Source of the DNA: Pirellulales bacterium
GTDB lineage: Bacteria; Planctomycetota; Planctomycetia; Pirellulales; Thermoguttaceae
Assembly: GCA_016931995.1 (NCBI GenBank)
Contig: JAFGDS010000042.1
Coordinates: 1 to 64,000 of the forward strand
Length of the DNA stretch: 64,000 bases
Direction: 5' to 3'
Under the pieces are notes generated by a model that saw nothing but the letters and a program-made list of their open reading frames with translations, was not told the DNA's origin and did not search any database. Both the position numbers and the translations under genes were made by a program. This document shows, piece after piece, positions 25,117 to 33,581 of the stretch (positions are counted from its first letter, which is position 1; every line of letters begins with the position of its first letter).

Positions 25117-26964
25117 CTACGCCTCGGGGAAGATCATCGCCTCGGCGAAGGCGGTCTGGAAGTCGGGTTCGCACGAGAGGTCGACGTGCTCGGTCCGTCG
25201 GGCGAGTTCCTCGGCTCGCTGGCGAGCGGCGGTCGACACGGCGGCGAGCCGCGCGCCGGCCAACGACGTGTTGCCTTGGTAGCGGATCCGGCGCCGCTCG
25301 ATCTCCGGCGGCAGCAACCCTATCCGCTGCGCGCTGCTGCGACGGATGAAGTTGCCAAAGCCGCCGGCCACGAGCACGCGGTCCAGCGACTCGGGCGCGA
25401 GTCCCGCGCGCCGCAGGAGCAGGACGATGCCCGCGCGAATCGCCCCGGTGGCCAGTTGCAGCTCGCGGAAGTCGCGCTGCGTCACGCGGATGGCCCGATC
25501 CGCGCCCGCCTGGGGTGAATCGACCAGCAGGAACGCGGGACGGCCGTCCAGCGCGATGACTCGTTTGCGCAGATCGGCCGGCGCGTCGCCCGGCAACTCG
25601 TCGCCCGCGCGCAATCGGCCCTCCGGAGCAAGCACGCCGTGGCGCAGGAGTTCGGCGGCAAGATCCACCAGGGCCGATCCGCACAATCCGACGGGCGCCA
25701 CGTTGCCGATCACGTTCAGGAGCAGCCGATCCGCGACGAGCACTTTGTCGATGGCGCCGGTGCTGGCGCGCATGCCTTGCGAGATCCGTGCGCCCTCGAA
25801 TGCGGGGCCGGCCGCCGTCGAGGCGGCGGCGAGCTTGCCGTCGGCCCAGAGAACGATCTCGCCGTTGGTGCCAATGTCGATCAGGAGCGCCGGCCCGGGC
25901 TCGTCCACCAGGCCGGTGGCCAAAATGCCCGACACCGTGTCGCCGCCGACGAAGCCGCCGATGACGGGCATGAGGAAGACGCTTCCTCGCGGATGGATGT
26001 TCAGGCCCAGGCGGCTTGCGCCCGCGCGGATCCCCCGGCTCGTCGCGGCCACGAAGGGGACCTCGCCCAGACTTCGGGTGTCGATGCGGCAGAAGAGCTG
26101 CTGCATGGTCGTGTTGCCCGAGACGATCACCTCGTAGACGCGGTCACGCCGGATGGCGGCCTCGGCGGCCAACTGGCCGATCATCTCGTCGATGGCCTCG
26201 ACCGCGGCCTCGTGCAATTCGTTCAGGCCCTGGGGGGTGCGCCGGGCGTGCTCGATGCGGGAAAGAACGTCGTCGCCGAAGGCGGTTTGCGGGTTGAGCC
26301 GCGAGGCAACCGCCAATTGGTCGCCGCTCCTCAGATCCAAAAGCGCGGCCGCCAGCGTCGTCGTGCCCAGATCCACGGCCACGGCAAAGCACTCCGACTC
26401 CGTGTTGCCGGGCTCGAAATCCACCAACCGGCCACCGGCCATGACCGCCGTGCCGCGAAAACGATCCTCCCTCAACTTCTCCGGCAGGGCGCGGAGCGCC
26501 TCCAGGTCGGTCTCCAGCGGGCCGACCGCGGCTTCGAGGCGGAGCAGGTCGGCCGCGTCGTCGCCCCGCTCGGGCGGACGGAGCTCGACGTATTGCTTCC
26601 GCACGGCCGGGCTCGTCTCGGTTGGCGAAACGTCGCCCGTGCGAACCAGGATCTGCTGTTGGGCCGGCAACAGGGAGGAAGCTGGTATCTCGACGATCGC
26701 CGGATCGACCACCACGGCCTGGCAGGCCAGGCGCCAGCCCTGGGCAATCTCCTCGGCCGAAAAGGCGTTCTCGTCAACCTGGGTGGGCTCGCAGGCCCCC
26801 TGGCGGAACCGGACCCGGCACTTGCCGCAGGTGCCTTCACCGCCGCAGGGTTGATCGAGCGTCAGCCCGGCGCTGGCCGCCGCCTCGAGGAGCCGGGTGT
26901 ATTCGAGAACAAAAACCGCTTTGCCGCTCGGCTCGAATTTCACGGCGACTTCGCGTTCTTGCAT
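25117..26964 (-). CDS. Ferredoxin-ASKHA protein, RACE-type corrinoid activator
   Basis: A 615-residue protein with an N-terminal plant-type [2Fe-2S] ferredoxin domain (PCGGEGTCGKC, a further Cys at LACQ) and a C-terminal ASKHA ATPase domain. The latter shows FAVAVDLGTTTLAAAL, VSGNTTMQQLF, GGFVGGDTVSGILATG, ALLIDIGTNGEIVLW, AGPAFEGARISQGMRA and VAGGFGNFI. This is the layout of DUF4445/RACE proteins, which use ATP to reduce the cobalt of corrinoid proteins to Co(I) for methyl transfer. No corrinoid protein or methyltransferase gene is adjacent, so the partner is elsewhere. The start at 26964 has GAGGGG upstream, eight bases after the LysR stop, indicating one transcript. Confidence 0.9.
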   Translation of the reverse strand: MQEREVAVKFEPSGKAVFVLEYTRLLEAAASAGLTLDQPCGGEGTCGKCRVRFRQGACEPTQVDENAFSAEEIAQGWRLACQAVVVDPAIVEIPASSLLPAQQQILVRTGDVSPTETSPAVRKQYVELRPPERGDDAADLLRLEAAVGPLETDLEALRALPEKLREDRFRGTAVMAGGRLVDFEPGNTESECFAVAVDLGTTTLAAALLDLRSGDQLAVASRLNPQTAFGDDVLSRIEHARRTPQGLNELHEAAVEAIDEMIGQLAAEAAIRRDRVYEVIVSGNTTMQQLFCRIDTRSLGEVPFVAATSRGIRAGASRLGLNIHPRGSVFLMPVIGGFVGGDTVSGILATGLVDEPGPALLIDIGTNGEIVLWADGKLAAASTAAGPAFEGARISQGMRASTGAIDKVLVADRLLLNVIGNVAPVGLCGSALVDLAAELLRHGVLAPEGRLRAGDELPGDAPADLRKRVIALDGRPAFLLVDSPQAGADRAIRVTQRDFRELQLATGAIRAGIVLLLRRAGLAPESLDRVLVAGGFGNFIRRSSAQRIGLLPPEIERRRIRYQGNTSLAGARLAAVSTAARQRAEELARRTEHVDLSCEPDFQTAFAEAMIFPEA

Positions 26965-26972
26965 GGGTCCCC

Positions 26973-27887
26973 TCACGCGACTTCCTGGTCGTCGTCCGAC
27001 CATTCCCGCTCGTTCCGGCGGAGCAACTCGACGAATTTCGTGGCCGTGGGCGTGAAAATCTTCCGTTGGCGATGGATGATACCGATCGGACGGCGGAGTT
27101 GCCAATCGGCCAGAGGAATAAGAACTAGTGTCTCCCGTTGCGCCTCTGTTTGGACAGTCCGTTCCGGCAGGATACTGACGCCGCTGCCGATCTCGACGGC
27201 CTGTTTGATCGTTTCGATGTTGTCAAACTCCATGACCACCCGGAGAGACACCCCTCGTTTGCGGAGGTACCGGTCAATCTCCTTCCGGATGATCAGGTCG
27301 CGACTGAACGCGACGAAATCCTCGTCGGCCAGCGCGTCCATGGCCACGTTCTTGGCGTCGGCCAGCCGATGGCCCGGATGGCAAACGAGCACCATTTCCT
27401 CGCTCCGCAGCGGAATCACGCTGATTTCGCTCGACGCCACCGGGTAGGAGACGATGCCTAGATCAACCTCGGCGTTTTGCACGGCCTGGTAGACCTTCGT
27501 GGGCCCGAGATATTCGAGTTGCACCCGGGCCTTGGGATAGCGCCGCATGAAGTCTTGCATCCGGCGGCTCATTTCGTGCAGCCCGACCGAATAGATCGCC
27601 GCCACGCGGACCGTGCCGCTGAGTTCCATCCGCAACGAACGGACCCGGGCGACGGTCGCGTCGTACAGCTCGAGGATTTCGCGGAATCCCTCGTGGCAGG
27701 CCTGACCTTCCGGCGTGAGCACGAACGGCCGCTTGCTCCGATCAACCAACCGGACCCCCAACTCCTTCTCCACGCGGTGCACCGACTGCGTGGCCGCCGA
27801 CTGACTGACGTCGTTGGCGGCCGCGCCTTGCGAGAAGCTCTGCCGCAGGACGACGTCGCAGAAAATGCGGATCGTCTCGATATTCAT
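26973..27887 (-). CDS. LysR-family transcriptional regulator
   Basis: A 304-residue LysR regulator. The N-terminal winged helix-turn-helix (MNIETIRIFCDVVLRQSFSQGAAANDVSQSAATQSVHRVEKELG, seen as motifs QSFSQGAAA, SQSAATQSVHRVEKELG) is followed by the linker LRMELSGTVRVAAIYSVGLHEM. The substrate-binding domain has the familiar VDLGIVSYP and EEMVLVCHPGHRLA. The inducer is unknown. It lies directly upstream of the ferredoxin-ASKHA gene with eight bases between them, so it may sense a corrinoid- or methyl-related signal. A perfect palindrome at 27918-27932 lies just before its start and is a candidate autoregulatory site. Confidence 0.94.
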   Translation of the reverse strand: MNIETIRIFCDVVLRQSFSQGAAANDVSQSAATQSVHRVEKELGVRLVDRSKRPFVLTPEGQACHEGFREILELYDATVARVRSLRMELSGTVRVAAIYSVGLHEMSRRMQDFMRRYPKARVQLEYLGPTKVYQAVQNAEVDLGIVSYPVASSEISVIPLRSEEMVLVCHPGHRLADAKNVAMDALADEDFVAFSRDLIIRKEIDRYLRKRGVSLRVVMEFDNIETIKQAVEIGSGVSILPERTVQTEAQRETLVLIPLADWQLRRPIGIIHRQRKIFTPTATKFVELLRRNEREWSDDDQEVA

Positions 27888-27917
27888 GGTGGATTCACTG
27901 GTTCGCGGGGTACCTCT

Positions 27918-27932
27918 ATAAGCTCAGCTTAT
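27918..27932. promoter_or_regulatory. Palindrome ATAAGCT-C-AGCTTAT upstream of lysR
   Basis: A perfect 7-bp inverted repeat around one central base, 31 bases upstream of the LysR start codon. LysR-type proteins bind interrupted palindromes containing T-N11-A, and this one satisfies it. It may also serve the divergent infA side. A half copy, ATAAGC, follows at 27934-27939. Confidence 0.6.
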
Positions 27933-28111
27933 CATAAGCAATCCTGCACGCCGATGCCAGCCGTCCCGGACGGTGGGAGCGCAAGGGATTGTTCAGAAAA
28001 GGGTTGCGCCCTTGACCACCGCTGGGCTGGACGCCAACCCTGCACGTGGTAGGATAAAGGATCACGCCGGCGATGCCGGCAACGGGCGGGGTACAGACGA
28101 GTAGATCGAGC

Positions 28112-28333
28112 ATGGTCAAGAAGGAAGAAGCACTCGAAGTCGAGGGCGTGGTGACCGAGGCGCTGGCGAATACGCGTTTTCGGGTGCAGCTCGACGGTGG
28201 ACACACGGTGATCGCCCACGTCGCCGGAAAGATGCGCAAGCACTTCATCCGCATCGTGCCGGGCGACAAGGTCACGGTCGAGCTCTCGCCTTACGATCTG
28301 ACGAAAGGGCGCATCACCTATCGCGAACGGTAG
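28112..28333 (+). CDS. infA: Translation initiation factor IF-1
   Basis: A 73-residue S1-fold protein. IF-1 binds the A site of the 30S subunit and helps place initiator tRNA. The sequence has [64 protein letters not shown], the whole family pattern in a normal length. The start at 28112 gives the normal N-terminus ([12 protein letters not shown]); the frame also opens further upstream. The gene stands alone, outside the usual ribosomal protein operon, which is normal in planctomycetes. Only a weak GAG lies near as ribosome site. Confidence 0.97.
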   Translation: MVKKEEALEVEGVVTEALANTRFRVQLDGGHTVIAHVAGKMRKHFIRIVPGDKVTVELSPYDLTKGRITYRER

Positions 28334-28423
28334 TCTTCCGGCGAGCTGCCCTTGGGGATGAACGGCCCGTCGCGATCCGTTGGATTCTCCGCGCCGCGGC
28401 CCTTGCCGTCGCGCTTTCCCGCG

Positions 28424-30253
28424 CTACTTGCTTCCCAGCGGGATGACTCCGTTCCAACCCGGCGGCGGAGTCCGCTTGTGCTGGGCGATGAACAGGGTCA
28501 GGAAGTCCGTCGCCAGGTCGTCCGTGGGCACCCGATGCAAGAGCCGCAGCGCCTCGGGCCAACGGCCGGCCAGAAACGCGTCGAGCGCCGATTCGAAGAT
28601 CTCCAGTTGCTCGTCGGCCACCTGAGGCGCTTCCGCCAGCGGCGGCAACAACTCGCTCACCTCCAGGGCCGCGTCCATTCCGAAGGGCCGCACGACGGCG
28701 AGTCTGCGCACGCGGGCAACGTCGCGGGGCACGTTCCGCCGGATCGCCCTCGCGGTGGCCTCGTCCAACAGCACGGGCGCGCGGAGGATTTTCGTCATGC
28801 CTTCCAGTCGCGAGGCCAGATTGACCACCGGCCCGAAGACGGTCACCTTCACCTGATCCACGGTGCCGATCTTGCCGGCCACGGCGGCGCCGGTGGCGAT
28901 GCCGATGCCCGCCTGAAAACCGGCCAGGGGGCCATCTCGGTTTTGTCCGGCGGCGGCGAACTCGCGACGGATGGCCAGCGCGGCCCGACAGATCCGCGGC
29001 ACGTCGTCTTCCGACGGGATGGGCCAACCCCAGAACCCCATGGCGGCGTCGCCCTGGAAATCGCCGACCACGCCGCCGTGGTCGAGGATCTGGCGCGTCA
29101 TGACGCCCAACGCCTGGCTCGCGCGCCGCAGCAGGCCCATCAGATCGTCGGCATGTTGCTCCGCTTCGAGCGAAAATCCCCGTAAATCGCAAAACAGGAC
29201 CGAGACGTCACACAACCGCGGGGCCAGCGCCCGGTCGGGATCCTCGGCCGCCAGCGCGTCGACCACCACGGGCGAGAAGAACTGGCTCAAGCCGGCGTGT
29301 TGGCGTTCGAGCCGGCGCATCTCGCGGAGCGAATGGAGCGTGGCCGCCACCAGCTCCGTGAATTTCACGTCCTCGCGAACGTCGTCGGGGTCGGAAGCTT
29401 CCACGCCGGATGGCGACGGGGCTTGAAACCGTCCGGCCACGTAGATACCCCAACGGCCTTCGCCGCCGGGGCGCTCGGGCGCGTCCTGGACGGGCACGCA
29501 GAAGGCCCAATCGAGATTGCCGCTGGCGGTGAACGCCTCGGCCGCCCGCGGATCGTCGGCGTCCGACGGGGCATCCGCCCAGACGTGCAGAACGCTCTGC
29601 CCTTGGCCGAGGGCCTCGACGATCAGCCGTTGGCTCGGTTGGAAGTCGCCCGCGTCCGCCAGGCGCTGGTCCCAATGCAGCACGCGGACGGCGGGCCGCT
29701 CGGGCATCGCGTCGCCGGACCCGGCTCGGTCCACGGCGACGATCGCCACGGTGGCGGCCCGGGGAACGCCCGCCAGGACCATGCTCACCAGCCGAACGCA
29801 CAGCTCCGCCTCGCCCAACGCGCCGGAGATCACCTGCGGCAACCGGCTGAGCGTCTCGATGCGGCGGTCCGGATTGCGGAAAGGAATTTGCTTGAGGTAC
29901 TTGGCGCTATAGGCCTGCTGTTGCACCGGCGGCGGCGCCTCGGCCGAGATGCTCACCCGCTGGTCGGTCAAGGTGAACGTGGTCGTGCCGATGACGAAGT
30001 GCTCGCCCGGCTGAACCGAAAACCGCTTCTGCTCCTTGCCGTGGAAGAAGATGGGGTTTTGCGCCGCGGGCAAGAGGGCGACTTCGAGCCGATCGCCGAC
30101 CAGCCGCAATTGGGCGTGCCGGCGGGAGACGTGTTGATCCCAGGGCACGGCCCAAACGCCCGCCGCCCGACCCAACTCGACCGCCTCGCCCACGGGCAGG
30201 GTCCGCCGCCAGCGTTTTTGGGCTTCGTCGCCTTGGGCAATCAAGTCGGCCAT
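28424..30253 (-). CDS. FHA-domain adenylate/guanylate cyclase
   Basis: A 609-residue cytosolic protein. An N-terminal FHA domain (QHVSRRHAQLRLVGDRLEVALL with the phosphothreonine-binding SRRHA loop at about 40-50) is followed by a GAF-like region (about 140-310) and a C-terminal class III nucleotide cyclase domain (about 345-530). The cyclase has VSVLFCDLRGFS (first metal-binding Asp), VGDFQGDAAMGFWG (second Asp), and VTVFGPVVNLASRLEGM with the nucleotide-site Asn and Arg. The residue order fits an active enzyme; the specifying residue appears as K in QVKVT, compatible with ATP. The FHA domain suggests that a Ser/Thr kinase controls it. Confidence 0.9.
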   Translation of the reverse strand: MADLIAQGDEAQKRWRRTLPVGEAVELGRAAGVWAVPWDQHVSRRHAQLRLVGDRLEVALLPAAQNPIFFHGKEQKRFSVQPGEHFVIGTTTFTLTDQRVSISAEAPPPVQQQAYSAKYLKQIPFRNPDRRIETLSRLPQVISGALGEAELCVRLVSMVLAGVPRAATVAIVAVDRAGSGDAMPERPAVRVLHWDQRLADAGDFQPSQRLIVEALGQGQSVLHVWADAPSDADDPRAAEAFTASGNLDWAFCVPVQDAPERPGGEGRWGIYVAGRFQAPSPSGVEASDPDDVREDVKFTELVAATLHSLREMRRLERQHAGLSQFFSPVVVDALAAEDPDRALAPRLCDVSVLFCDLRGFSLEAEQHADDLMGLLRRASQALGVMTRQILDHGGVVGDFQGDAAMGFWGWPIPSEDDVPRICRAALAIRREFAAAGQNRDGPLAGFQAGIGIATGAAVAGKIGTVDQVKVTVFGPVVNLASRLEGMTKILRAPVLLDEATARAIRRNVPRDVARVRRLAVVRPFGMDAALEVSELLPPLAEAPQVADEQLEIFESALDAFLAGRWPEALRLLHRVPTDDLATDFLTLFIAQHKRTPPPGWNGVIPLGSK

Positions 30254-30495
30254 CGTCCGCGTACCGCGTTGGGGGTCGTGCCGAGAACCCCCATCGGGAG
30301 AGGGGCTGGGGGCAAGGACAGGGCTATCGCGCGTTCCGATTCGTCCATCGTATTATAAGGCCCTGTGCCTTGAACTTAAGGAATCCCGCCAAACGGCTCA
30401 ATACAGTCGCGAGCGGAACGGGTTGCCCCGGACGGGGTTTGGAATACGATTCGTGGGGCACGCGACACTCCCACCTCGATGAAGGAGAGCCTCCA

Positions 30496-31419
30496 ATGAA
30501 ACAAATTGCCATCGGTTTCGTATCGGTTGGACTGGCCGCGGTCGCGGTCCTTTCCGCGGCGGCGCAGGCGCCGCCCGGCGCCGAGGCCGGAACGCGGCGT
30601 TTCCAGCCTCCCCCGCTGTTGCGGGTGTTGGACGCCGACGGCGACGGCGAGATCTCGATGGCCGAGCTGGACGGCGCCGCGCCGGCCTTGAAGAAGCTCG
30701 ACCACGACCAGGACGGCAAGCTCACCCGCGACGAGTTGTTTGGGGGACCGGGTCCCCGCGGCGGGCGCGGGCCGGGCGAGGGCATGGGGCCGCGCGGAGG
30801 CTTCGGGCCGCCCCGTCCGCCGGAGTCGGCTTCCGGTTCGCCCGACAATCCGCTCTTGCCCAAGGACGACGCCGAGAAAAAGATCCTGGACGCCTTGGAC
30901 GCCGTGAGGCAGGGCCCCCGGTTCGCCAATGTTCCGGCAACCGACGGCCGGCTGCTGCGCCTGCTCACCGAGGCGGTCGGAGCCAAACACGTTGTCGAGA
31001 TCGGCACCTCGACCGGCGAGTCGGGCGTGTGGTTCGCCTTGGCCCTGCGCAAGACCGGCGGCAAGCTGACCACGTACGAGATCGATCCCGGACGAGCGAA
31101 GACCGCCCAGGAGAATTTCGAGCGAGCCGGCGTGCGGGAGTATGTCACCATCGTGTTGGGCGACGCGCACGAGAAGGTCAAGGAGCTTGAGGAACCGATC
31201 GACGTGCTGTTTCTCGACGCCGACAAGCAGGGCTACATCGACTACCTCGACAAGCTGTTGCCCCGGATTCGTCCCGGCGGCCTCATCCTCGCCCACAACA
31301 TGCGGTCGCCGACGCCCGATCCACGTTTCGTCAAGGCCATCACGCGGGATCCGAACCTCGAGACCGCCTTTCTTCTCATGGACGGCGCCGGCGTGAGCGT
31401 GACGCTGAAGAAGCGATGA
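30496..31419 (+). CDS. Exported EF-hand / O-methyltransferase fusion
   Basis: A 307-residue protein in three parts. A signal peptide (1-24) is followed by two EF-hand loops, DADGDGEISMAEL (about 44-56) and DHDQDGKLTRDEL (about 69-81). A Gly/Pro/Arg-rich linker (81-112) leads to a class I O-methyltransferase domain of the COMT type, with VVEIGTSTGESGVWFALAL (SAM motif I), YEIDPGRAKTAQENF, VLGDAHEKV and DVLFLDADKQGYIDYLD (metal-binding Asp residues). The Asp-Ala-Asp and Asn (AHNM) of the divalent-metal site are present, so the domain should be active. The start at 30496 has GAAGGAGAG upstream. An exported SAM-dependent enzyme is unusual because SAM is cytoplasmic. Confidence 0.9.
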   Translation: MKQIAIGFVSVGLAAVAVLSAAAQAPPGAEAGTRRFQPPPLLRVLDADGDGEISMAELDGAAPALKKLDHDQDGKLTRDELFGGPGPRGGRGPGEGMGPRGGFGPPRPPESASGSPDNPLLPKDDAEKKILDALDAVRQGPRFANVPATDGRLLRLLTEAVGAKHVVEIGTSTGESGVWFALALRKTGGKLTTYEIDPGRAKTAQENFERAGVREYVTIVLGDAHEKVKELEEPIDVLFLDADKQGYIDYLDKLLPRIRPGGLILAHNMRSPTPDPRFVKAITRDPNLETAFLLMDGAGVSVTLKKR

Positions 31420-31453
31420 AGCCGCGTCGCAGGCGCCCCGAAGCAACGCGACG

Positions 31454-33247
31454 TCAACGTCGATGACCCAGGGCCCCGGGCGGCTGGCCAAGGCGGGCGC
31501 GGAGCGAAAAGACGTGTTGGGCGAGGTATTCGAGGTCTTGGCGGAACCGCTCGGCGGCCAGGCACTCGGTTTCGAGACGGACGAAGATGCCCGCGGCCGG
31601 GGCCTCGCCGGCCCAGGTCTCGGCCAATTGCTGGATCTGTCGCCGCAGTCCGCGGCGTAACCGACCGGCAAACGCCCAGACGAGCACGAAGCACCAGAAC
31701 ACAAGCCAGAACAGGGCGGAGACGTAAAACTCCAGCCCAAACACGTCGGCCGGCGGCCGGGCGAACCACGAGTCCCAGAAGAAGTTTTTGCCCAGGCGAT
31801 AGAGCAATAGGCCCAGCATGGCCCCCAGGGCGATTTCGTAAAACGCGCGCACCAACACGCCGGTGTGTCGCCGGGCGAGCCGGTCCAGGAGGGCGTCGAG
31901 TTCGCCGGAGACGCTGGCGGCGAAGCGCGTCGCCGCCGCGTCGGCTTCGTCGGAAAGGGTGGCAAACGCGGCTGTATGCCGGGCCAATCCCGCCTCGGCG
32001 GCGTGGCCGGCGAGCACTACCGACGCTTCGCGGAGTTCGGCCTCGTCCCACCCGGCGGCCACCACGCGCCCGGCGCTTGGCTGGGCGTCGCGATCGCGCC
32101 GTCGCCGCCGCCACGCCCGGGCGCCCTCGACGGTGCCCCACAGGGCCATCTGCGCCGGTGTTCGCGCCCGCAAGAGCAGGGCCCCGACGAACAGGCTGCC
32201 CAGCCCTTGATACACGCGGAGCACGAGCGACCAGGGGCTAAGGCCCCACCGGGCGACCACTCGCCCGAGCAGGCGGTGTTCCCACTGGCGCCGCCCGGCA
32301 AGCAACTCGTCGCGCATGGGGCCAATCAGCCGCGCGGCTAGCCGCAGCCGCTGCTGGCGGATGGCCTCGCGGGTCTTTTCGATCGCGGGCATGGCCTGGT
32401 CGAGCCGCCCGCGGCAGGCGTCGAGCGTGGCCTCGACCAGATCGACGAAATTCGCCCGGCGGATCCGGGCCGCGGCCGTGCCGGCCAGTTGCCGCGTGAG
32501 CAGATCCACCAGGCCGGCCATCTCGCCCCGGGGCTCGACGCGCTGGTGGGCGTCGGCCAGGGCGGCCACCGAATCGACGAAAAAGACGTGGCCCGTGGTG
32601 TACTGGTCGGCCAGCACGCGGCGCCAGTCGTCGCGGACGTCGTCGTCCTGGTCGGCGTGGGTTTGCACGAAGACGATCCGGGCCCCGTGGGCGGCCGCGG
32701 CCAACTCGTCGGCCACCCGGGCGCTGCGGTACTTCTGCTGCGTCGTGGTGACCAGCAGTACGTCGCAATGCGGCACGATTTCGCGGAGCCGGGCCAGATT
32801 CGTGCCGGTGGCGTCGGGCTCTTCCGTCGTGTCCGGATCGGGACAGTCGATCAGAACCAAGTTCTCCAGGGCCGGCGATGGGCAGTGGATCACGTCCACG
32901 TGGGCCGGGTCGATGCCGAGCATCTCGGGCTGGAGGTCCGGGCGGCAGAGCAGGGCGGGCCGGGTGGTGGTGGGGCGCTGGCGTCCCGGACGGACGACTT
33001 CGGCGCCGACCAGGGCGTTGACCAGCGTGCTCTTGCCGGTGCCGGTGCCGCCGAGCGTGGCCACGACCAGGGGGGCCTCCCACCGCACGCGGAGCGAGCG
33101 TGCCCGCTCGGCCAGCCGCTCGACCAATGCCCGGCACGTCTGGCCCGGCGGCCAGGCCGGGGCCTCGGCAGCCCAGCCGGCAAGCCGCGCCAACAGCGTG
33201 TCGACCTCGGCCAGAAGCTCAAGATGGGCCAATTCAGGGTGGCTCAT
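31454..33247 (-). CDS. Dynamin-like membrane GTPase
   Basis: A 597-residue protein with an N-terminal GTPase domain and C-terminal membrane segments. G1 is GGTGTGKST (about 68-76), G2 region PTTTRPALL, G3 DCPDPD (about 133) and G4-like QTHAD. A long helical region follows, with two hydrophobic blocks about residues 340-370 and 480-540 (ALGAMLGLLLYRLG, YVSALFWLVFWCFVLVWAF). This resembles bacterial dynamin/YfjP-like GTPases that act on membranes. The start at 33247 removes a 75-residue extension with no domain content. It converges on the methyltransferase fusion, with 34 bases between stops. Confidence 0.85.
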   Translation of the reverse strand: MSHPELAHLELLAEVDTLLARLAGWAAEAPAWPPGQTCRALVERLAERARSLRVRWEAPLVVATLGGTGTGKSTLVNALVGAEVVRPGRQRPTTTRPALLCRPDLQPEMLGIDPAHVDVIHCPSPALENLVLIDCPDPDTTEEPDATGTNLARLREIVPHCDVLLVTTTQQKYRSARVADELAAAAHGARIVFVQTHADQDDDVRDDWRRVLADQYTTGHVFFVDSVAALADAHQRVEPRGEMAGLVDLLTRQLAGTAAARIRRANFVDLVEATLDACRGRLDQAMPAIEKTREAIRQQRLRLAARLIGPMRDELLAGRRQWEHRLLGRVVARWGLSPWSLVLRVYQGLGSLFVGALLLRARTPAQMALWGTVEGARAWRRRRRDRDAQPSAGRVVAAGWDEAELREASVVLAGHAAEAGLARHTAAFATLSDEADAAATRFAASVSGELDALLDRLARRHTGVLVRAFYEIALGAMLGLLLYRLGKNFFWDSWFARPPADVFGLEFYVSALFWLVFWCFVLVWAFAGRLRRGLRRQIQQLAETWAGEAPAAGIFVRLETECLAAERFRQDLEYLAQHVFSLRARLGQPPGALGHRR

Positions 33248-33581
33248 GGCGCTCAGGATACCAAACCCCGGCGGTTGGAGGCAGTGGGGCGTCTGGCCCG
33301 CGTTTCCCAAAAAAGATGTGAAGTGTCGCCTCCAACAGCCCGTTGTCGGACGGCCGAGAAGCCGCTTGCGGCCTCGCAACCCAGTTGCAGGCACGTACTT
33401 CCTGGAAGACGTGGCGGAAATGTGGGCGACCGCGTGCCCCGAAGGCGCTGCCGGCGTCGGCAGCCAATTCACGTCGAACTATTGAAGCGCCGGGATCGCA
33501 ACGCCTAACATGGCACAGGGAGGGTGGAGCCGGAAAGGTGACGGAATAGAGTCAGGGGTCCTCCACGTAAGGGGTCGAATC

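Noticed and set aside
28112-28333. Cold-shock or S1 protein
   Set aside because: The length and [10 protein letters not shown] with PYDLTKGRI are specific to IF-1.
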